Part shown: piece by piece, positions 57,090 through 64,000 of the stretch | Layout of the letters: the number at the start of each line of letters is the position of its first letter | Position numbering within the stretch: the stretch's first letter is position 1 | Source of the DNA: Sordaria brevicollis | Taxonomy: Eukaryota; Ascomycota; Sordariomycetes; Sordariales; Sordariaceae | DNA: 64,000 bases | Direction: 5' to 3' | Assembly (NCBI GenBank): GCA_033439795.1 | Contig: JAUTDP010000002.1 | Location: forward strand, 124,001-188,000 | The notes under the pieces: generated by a model | Databases searched by the model: none | What the model was told of the DNA's origin: nothing | The model's input: the letters and a program-made list of their open reading frames with translations, nothing else | Program-made: the position numbers and the translations under genes

Positions 57090-57165
57090 ATTTCTGCCCA
57101 CCCGTATAAAATTTGCCGAAGGCAAATTTTGCGGGGGTACGGGGGCGGTAGCCCTCGTAATTATT
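57090..57165. repeat. GC-richer palindromic insert
   Basis: A perfect 10-base-arm hairpin, AAAATTTGCC/GGCAAATTTT with a 3-base loop, at 57108-57130 is followed by GCGGGGGTACGGGGGCGG. This 70-base segment is not RIPed and directly follows the MITE-like element, so it may be part of the same insertion or a second small one. Confidence 0.55.
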
Positions 57166-60100
57166 TAATACTAATAAATTTGTACAATCGTTTTTAAAAC
57201 CTATTAATTTAATTAAAACCCCGATTATTAATTATAAACCGAAATTAACCGTAATAATATATAAAATAGTTTATAAAATATTCGGTATAAATTTTTATAT
57301 TTATAAAGGATATTACCTCGAAGAAAACGTTCTTATTAAATTAATCCTTCCTGACTATTAAATAAAAATTACTTTTAAATTTTAAAAAATTAATCACAAA
57401 ATTGAATTATATTTTACGGAAATAATAATTTAAAATAGGAAAAAACTATAAAAAACCTTTCTAATAATCTTTCTAATATTTAATAAAATTATAAATATAA
57501 TAATTATAGAAGAATTTTCGAACGTAAACGTTTATAAAGGGTTAATAAAAGTAATAAATTAATATAATAATAATACTTTTTCGATTAGGGTAGCCGAACG
57601 TTTAAAAATTATAAATAATTTAACTAATTTTCATATAGAGGGTATCGAATTATTAATTAAAATTAGAGTTTTTTATAGTATTAGATTCGGTAGCTATAAA
57701 GCTATTAGAGATTTAAAATTTACCGTTATATTATAATTTAATTTTATTATCTAAAGAATGATTTATAATTTAAATACGTAAATTAATCGTGAATAAATCT
57801 CTCCGGTTATTTTTTATTATTTAAATTATTTATTAATAGAAGGTATTTTTTCTTATAGTAAAGTCTTAAAATTATTATAAATCCGGATTTTCAAAGATTT
57901 TCGTTTTTATTATCCCCCTTCCTCTCCGTTTATTATAGGAACGTTAAATCGTTCGAATATTTATAGCCGAAATTTAAATATAATTATAGAATATAATATT
58001 GGAAATTAATTAAAAATTTCGAACCTTTTAATTATCCGCCGTAGGCTAATCTTAATCCTATTATAATAAAATATTAAAAATTACCGCGGCCTTATTAGGA
58101 TAATATTTTAATTAAAAATTAAAATAGGAAAAATATTCAGCCTAATACGTTTATTATTTTAAAAGGTACTAACGAATTATAAAATATTATCAATTTTTAT
58201 AAACCGTAAAGATAATAAACTCTTTATAATTCCTTAATTCTATTTATTATTCCTTAAAATAATTAATAATCGTTAATATTTCTTTATTATAAATAAGGTA
58301 TTTCTATTTAATTAATATAAATTTCTTAGAATAGAACGCTATTACTTTCCTTTAATTATCGATATTTTAAATAAAGTACCCGCTTAATTTAAAATTATTA
58401 TAATCGGTTTCGAAAAATATCGGATAATTTAAGTCCTATTCGGTAAGGATAGGGGTTTAAATAAATAAGGTTTTTAATAATTAGAAGGCTTCCTCGTATT
58501 AAACGGTCTATTGAAATAATACCCCTTTCCTAATAAAAACCGTAAAGGGTATAATTATAAACGAAAATTTGGATATAAATATTTAATAATAATTTATAAA
58601 TTTAAAGAAATCATAGACCCCTTTTTAAGAGATTAAAATTATTTATTCTAAAATCGCTTTTATATTATTAAAATTAATTAATATATTTACTCTTATATAA
58701 ATAATAAAATTTAAATATTTAATTTATTTAACCGCGAATTCGTATTTATTAAAATTCAAGTATAATTTAATATTTTTTAAACGTTCGAATAAAATACGAA
58801 CCTTTTTTATATAATCTTCCCTTAAACCGTTAGTAAAAATAAAAATATTATTTATATATACTAAATAGAAATTATTTAAAAAATCGCCTAATATATTATC
58901 AATATATTATTATAAGGCCGTTAAAACGCTATAGAAATTAAAGGGGATAATCAACTATTCGTAAAAACTATATTTAATATGAAAGGCCGTTTTATACTCT
59001 TTTCCTTCCGTTATACGAATTTTATAAAAGGTTTAGACTATATCCATTTTAATATATTATATAATACCTTTAAAAACCCTAAAAATTTCTTTAATAAAAA
59101 AGAAGGGGTATCAATCGGTTCGAATAATTATATTAAAGGTTTAATAATTATAATAAAAACGGAAACCGCTACTAAATTTTGAAATAAAGAGGATTAAAAT
59201 TCCCGCTTCGGAATTATTAGCCCGGATAAAACCCTTATTTAATAAATCCCAAAGAATCTTCTTAAATATTAAGAATTCTTTTCGAAATATATTATATAAG
59301 GGATTATAAAATAATAGGAATTTTTTTCTATTTAATCCTTTTTTAATTTCAATCCTCAAATCAACTCCCAATTTATATTCGTTAATTTTATTTACTTTTT
59401 ATTTTTTAAATAAAGGAAATAAATTTTAGAATTAGCGGGGGATAACCTATTTAAATTCTTCTTCGGTACGTATTCGTTTAAAGGCTAGAATTTTTTTAAT
59501 ATCACTTAAAATAACCGTAAAAATATATACATTAGCGATTTCCTTATTATATTCTTTAATAATATATTTATACGTACCGACGAATATAGTAGCTAATACG
59601 TAAATTACGTCTTTGAATTCCTAAAATATCATGGATTAAAAGCGTTTAAATTCTATTAAAAGGTTTATATAATTTACCTAAAATTTTATTACCCTATACT
59701 ATAATTTTTTTTTATAAAGGATAAAATAAGCCTTATGAACGATTAATTATAATTTTTTTAAAATAATATAGAATTTTAATTAAAGAACGACGTAAATATA
59801 GGTAAGTAATACTTTATTTTAAAATTCAATAACGAACCGAATAATATTTTAAATAATAATACCTTCTATAAATACCACTATTCTTTTAATTTAGCATTTC
59901 GGAATAAAAATTATAGGAATTTAAAAATCTTTAATATCATTTTTACTAATTATAGCGAAATATTAATATCCTTTATTAATAAAAATATAAAATAAATTTA
60001 TAAAATTGATAACAATTAGAATTAGGGTAAATTTTATTTTTATTTTAAATTTAAATTTTTCCACTTCGTTTAATATTTTGAGAGCTCTAGCGCCCGATTT

Positions 60101-61130
60101 TATATTGGAATTATTCTTTTCCTTATTCCGTATCGGAATTTAAAACTCCCTCTTCTTCTTCTTCTTCCTCTAATAAAGGGGTAATATAAATAATATTAAT
60201 ATATATTCCTTTAAAAATACCCTTAATATTTACTATCAGTAAATAAAAGTATTTAATAATTATATATTTTAAAGCGTTATAACGAATATAATGCCCTTCT
60301 ATTTTACGTTTATCCCTTTTTTCTAAAGAAACCTATTTAACCCTTATTCGACGAGAATTTAAATTAGAATTTCCTCTTTAAATATTTCGAACGCTTATAA
60401 TAATTATAATAATATCGCCGTTAATATCGAATCGAAGCCTAAAAACCGGATCGGAAGGAATTAAGGCCGAAGAGGCGGAAGGGCGGTTAGAATAATCCGG
60501 AGCCGATAAAACGGGGATATAAATTAAAAGTTAATTAAATTTATTATTATATTTTTATAATAAAGATTAATATAATTAATGGAATTCCGTAATTTCATTA
60601 TTTTTTTTCGAAATCTTTTAAAATTAATTAATGTAAATTAAATAATCGTTTAAAAAACGGACGGTAAAAAATTAATTATTAAACTTTTTATTAATAAAAC
60701 GACGGAGGTAATTTAATTTAATATAATTATTTTAATTTATATTTCCCGCTTTTAAAAATTCGCTTTCGAAATCAATATAGAAATTAAAAAAGGTTTCGCT
60801 ATTTTATTAACGTATACGGGTAAAATTATTTAATATTTAATTTTAAATATATTCAGAGCCGAAAATCCTCCGGATTTATTTAAATAAATCGATAAAATCC
60901 TTTTACCCTTAAATAAAACGGTAAATTTAATATCCTTTTATAAATAATTATTTCTTTTCGGAGAAGGTATTAAAAATTTAATTTAGGTTATTTCCGTATT
61001 AATATGTAAACCTTTTTTAAAATCGGCGTTATAAATTTTAACGAATTTATTATAATAAAATATAAAAGTATATTAATACTTATCTTATTTAAAAAATTTA
61101 AAAAGCTTATAGCGTCGGGGTTTTATTACG
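57166..61130 (-). mobile_element. RIPed Ty3/gypsy retrotransposon relic 1
   Basis: Read on the minus strand through RIP stops, 59371-58600 is a reverse transcriptase: LWDLLNKGFIRANNSEAG, LFISKFSSGFRFYYNY (usually SKPxGGxRFCVDY), then YLVYINNIFIFTNG, the YxDD box with both Asp read as Asn after G-to-A change, and KYEFAVK plus YLNFII (usually EF...YLGFII). RNase H-like sequence follows at about 58560-58200. Higher coordinates (to about 61130) should hold gag and protease, lower ones integrase. Everything is inactivated. Confidence 0.75.
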
Positions 61131-61330
61131 GGTAAACACGACTAAGGTAGGTAGAATAGGATATACAATATTATACGAGGAAGGAAAAGAGGAAAGGGAG
61201 CGAAGCTGTACGCGGGTGGCTGCCCTTATAAGGGCACGGCGCACAAATCATACGCACGCAAAGCGCGCGTAATCATGTGACCAGGACCGCGACCGTATCG
61301 TTGTACGACCGCGGCGGCGGGCTAGCCGAA
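61130..61330. other. Non-RIPed GC-rich sliver between two retroelements
   Basis: About 200 bases, clearest at 61190-61320, have normal CA/TG content and many CG (GCGCACAAATCATACGCACG, CCGCGGCGGCGGGCTAGCC). They sit exactly between the gypsy relics 1 and 2. They may be single-copy DNA that RIP did not reach or a piece of LTR; no gene is seen. Confidence 0.5.
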
Positions 61331-64000
61331 TAAGGTTATAATTATTTTAATAATAATTATAATTTTAGTATAAGTACGTAACTAAATTACGTACGGTTAT
61401 TAAATTAAACCTATAATATTACCCCTAATTAAAAAAAGTTATATAATTAATTATTATTATATAAAATAATAAAAATCCTTATTAAATATATCGTTATATT
61501 TCGAAAAGTTTTTATAGCCGTAGCGGTCTTTAATTATAGCGACCTCTTCCTTACTTCCTTTTATTTTTTGGCCGGAGCTTCTATATTCTCCGCCGGCGAA
61601 TCCCCTTTTTCTAATAATATTTTTAATTCCTCCGATTTCCGTATTTCTTCCTTAAACCTTTTCCTTTCGGCTTTAGCCCAATCTAACGGTATTAAAGCGT
61701 TAAAATACTTTTTATAAAATTCTTTAACCTTTTTTAAATATATTATTATATTAATATACGGTTATTAATTAAATTTATAAAGGGGAATTTAAATAATGTA
61801 ATATATTTAATAACCCTTTTCTTTTTTATATTTATTAATTTCTACGAAATTCTATTCGAAAAAATCTTTACTATTATCCGTTCGGCGTATAATCTTCCTT
61901 ATATTAGCGCGGATATTTTACTATTATTATATTTAATTTAATAACCTTGCTAATAATTAAAGTTTTATTTTATTTATATTAAAAGTCCGTTTATACTTTA
62001 TATTAATTAATAGTTTAAGAATAATGGAATAAGTATTGGCTTTAACGATCGGGAAAGGACTTTTAAAAAATGGAATAAATTTAGCGTACGGGCGATTAAT
62101 TTCGAAATTTTAAATATCGAAGAAAATTATATTACCCGGTTTATAAATCGGGGTATCCAACCTCTTAATATTAACGTTATTTTCGTAACGTTATTATATT
62201 TACTTTATTTTAACTATTACGAAATTAAAAATAATCTTAAATTATTCCGCTACTTTATAAATTTTGAAAAATTTGGCCTTTTAAACCTTTAATAATTCGG
62301 GAGGGTAAAGGGTAATTAATTTAATATTTATATGTAGGTTAAAATTATAATTAATAAAGAAGGGGGATATTCTTATAATTTTAAAAGCGGTATTATTATT
62401 TATAAATTTTGTAATTAGTAATTAATCGATTTAATTATTTTAAACCTAATTAATATAAATCCTTAAATAACGTTCTATTTCGGCGTTAATATATTCGGTT
62501 TAATTATTAATAAATAGGTGGAAAGTAGACGAAGGTTTTAAATTTACCTTTAATTTTAAAAATAGGGTTTTCTAAAACGTTAAAATAAATTATATATTAC
62601 AGTTAGAAATAATAATATTAAATATATTATAAAGGTTATAAATTTTATCGATAAAATGCTCCGCTAATTCTTCCGCCGTTAAAGTTTTATAAGGGATAAA
62701 GTAACGTATTTTAATTAATTAATTAATAATTACCGCGATGTATTTAAATTCTTATCCCCTCCGAAAATAAGGTGTTAATGGGGTAATGTAATTAATGGAA
62801 ATATCCTTTTATAGCGCGAAAGGAATAGTTAATAATTTTAATAAATTATAAGGGGAGTATCGTAAGGGCTTTATCTTTATGTACTAAAAGTACGCTTTAT
62901 AATATATTTTAACGGATTAATATATTTTTAATTAAAAGTAAGATTATAATAATAAATAGAAGGTTTTTTCTTTATTTAAATACCCTATTAATAGCGAATT
63001 ATAAATACGTCGAAGGAATTATAAATAAAAAACGGAATCGTTAAAATTTATAATAATAGTATTTTTAAAATAAGTACGTCCTTAAATAGCGTAATATTCC
63101 GCGAACGAAATTTTTACTATTTATTTACGTACTTCTTTTAATTATATACAACGGTTAGGGTTTAATAAATAGGTTAAAATATTTTGTAAAAAGGTAAACT
63201 TTTTATAAAATTCCGTTATTAAATTATTTATTAATTTTTCGTTTAGGATATTTAATTTATATAAATATTTAATTCTTATTAATTCCTCTAATTCTATTTT
63301 TTTTAGAGCCTTATACTTATAACCGACGAGGTTTTTTACGTCCGGTTCGTCTTCTAGCTTTAAAATAAAAACGCTATTAATAAAAAGGTTCTTATTTAGT
63401 AGGACTTTATTATATATTAATAACCGTTCGTTATTTATATTTTTAAAGATATTTTTTAGCTTGTGGCTAAGGGCGTTGGGGCGAATTTAGAGGGAATTTA
63501 ATCGGTATTTAATTATAAAATTAAAACGAAATAAAAATTAAGACTATTTTATATAGCGGGGCGTTAGTTACTTATTCGTTATAAATATTTTCAAATTCCG
63601 ATAATCCGTAAGGATTTTAAACGGTTATTATATTCCTTTAAATTTTAGTTTCCACTCCTCTAATACTTTAATAATAATTAACAATTTTTTATTATAAATA
63701 TTATAATTATATTTAGCGGCGGAGTATTTTTAATTAAAATAAGCGACCGGTTGTAAAATATTATTATTATTATATTATAATAAGGTTCTTCTATAAGCTT
63801 AATTTAAAGCGTCCGTTTTTATAATAATTGGTTTAAATTAATTATAAATACGTAAAATTAATCCATTCGTAAAAGTTCTCTTTAATATTTTGAAAGAATT
63901 TTAATACCGTTTTATTTATTTCTAATCTACGGGTACTATTTTTTTAATTAATTCGTAAAATAGTCTTATTATAATCGAAAAGTATTTTATAAAACGTCGG
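61330..64000 (-). mobile_element. RIPed Ty3/gypsy retrotransposon relic 2 (runs off the window)
   Basis: On the minus strand, read through stops, 63780-63450 gives a gypsy RNase H: PVAYFN(x)KYSAAKYNYNIYNKKLL, then LEEWK, and FLFRFNFIIKYR followed by NALS (usually FLSRFNFxIxYRPGxxNxxPDALSR). Integrase follows at about 62900-62700: KDISINYITPLTPYFRRG (usually W..ISMDFI..LP) and KYIAVII. A Lys/Glu-rich C-terminal ghost ends near 61560. Reverse transcriptase would lie beyond 64000. Its RNase H reads differently from relic 1, so this is a second family. Confidence 0.75.

Larger units (their letters stand above)
52100..64000. other. RIP-saturated AT-rich block (heterochromatin-like)
   Basis: From about 52100 to the end of the window the sequence is mostly A/T and shows almost no CA or TG dinucleotides over long stretches (for example 57421-57540), while TA is in great excess and CG remains. 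This is the result of C-to-T change at CpA on both strands, i.e. RIP, carried to saturation. Ghosts of transposon proteins can be read if TAA/TAG stops are allowed. Frames in this block are therefore not genes. Such blocks are constitutive heterochromatin in Neurospora (known for the genus, inferred here). Confidence 0.92.

Noticed and set aside
58979..59182. 67-residue plus-strand frame in the AT-rich block
   Set aside because: It is antisense to the gypsy reverse transcriptase ghost at 59371-58600.

Overview
This window is filamentous-ascomycete nuclear DNA, most likely a Sordariomycete of the Neurospora/Sordaria type. The genes are compact, with short introns of about 50-125 bases that carry GT...AG ends and CTAAC-like branch sites. 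They include a GH10 xylanase with a fungal CBM1, an A-T-R reductase and several fungus-only families. The last 12 kb are AT-rich and almost free of CpA/TpG, the mark of heavy repeat-induced point mutation (RIP).

Layout. At 1-6.2 kb lie a cytochrome P450, a DUF2196-like protein, a DUF423 membrane protein and an NmrA-like reductase. At 6.2-10 kb no gene is visible. At 10-15.7 kb an adenylation-carrier-reductase enzyme (carboxylic acid reductase-like) converges on an MFS sugar transporter that has a homopolymer frameshift near its C-terminus. At 16-22 kb there is a doubtful small gene, a secreted low-complexity protein with Kex2-type sites, and the xylanase.

From 22.4 to 42.3 kb there is an array of two gene families in repeated divergent pairs. 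Family D (minus strand, four copies) starts with a conserved hydrophobic N-terminus of the form MSGxExAGxVLxxxP and has a degenerate kinase-like C-terminal half. Family Z (plus strand, two long copies plus relics) has an RLW-type helical N-terminal domain followed by C2H2-like fingers. D1/Z1, D3/Z2 and dead D4/Z relic sit head to head, 0.5-0.8 kb apart. Several copies are broken by nonsense changes, frameshifts, deletions and a hAT-type MITE, so the array looks fast-evolving.

From 42.5 to 50.6 kb there is a probable ribosomal-peptide (dikaritin-like RiPP) cluster: three DUF3328/UstY-type membrane oxidases, one GNAT acetyltransferase, and a secreted precursor carrying 11 copies of a YVW(G/A)SR core between Kex2 Lys-Arg sites. 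I do not recognise this core from a known product. This is the best candidate for an undescribed system in the window.

From 51.5 kb a 2EXR-type gene loses its 5' end at a hAT-like element. From there to 64 kb everything is RIP-saturated: a hAT transposase relic, an unresolved stretch, and two different Ty3/gypsy pol relics on the minus strand. These are interrupted by a younger, non-RIPed inverted-repeat element at 56.56-57.09 kb and a short non-RIPed sliver near 61.2 kb. No tRNA, rRNA or CRISPR array was seen. All functions are read from motifs by eye; no database search was run.
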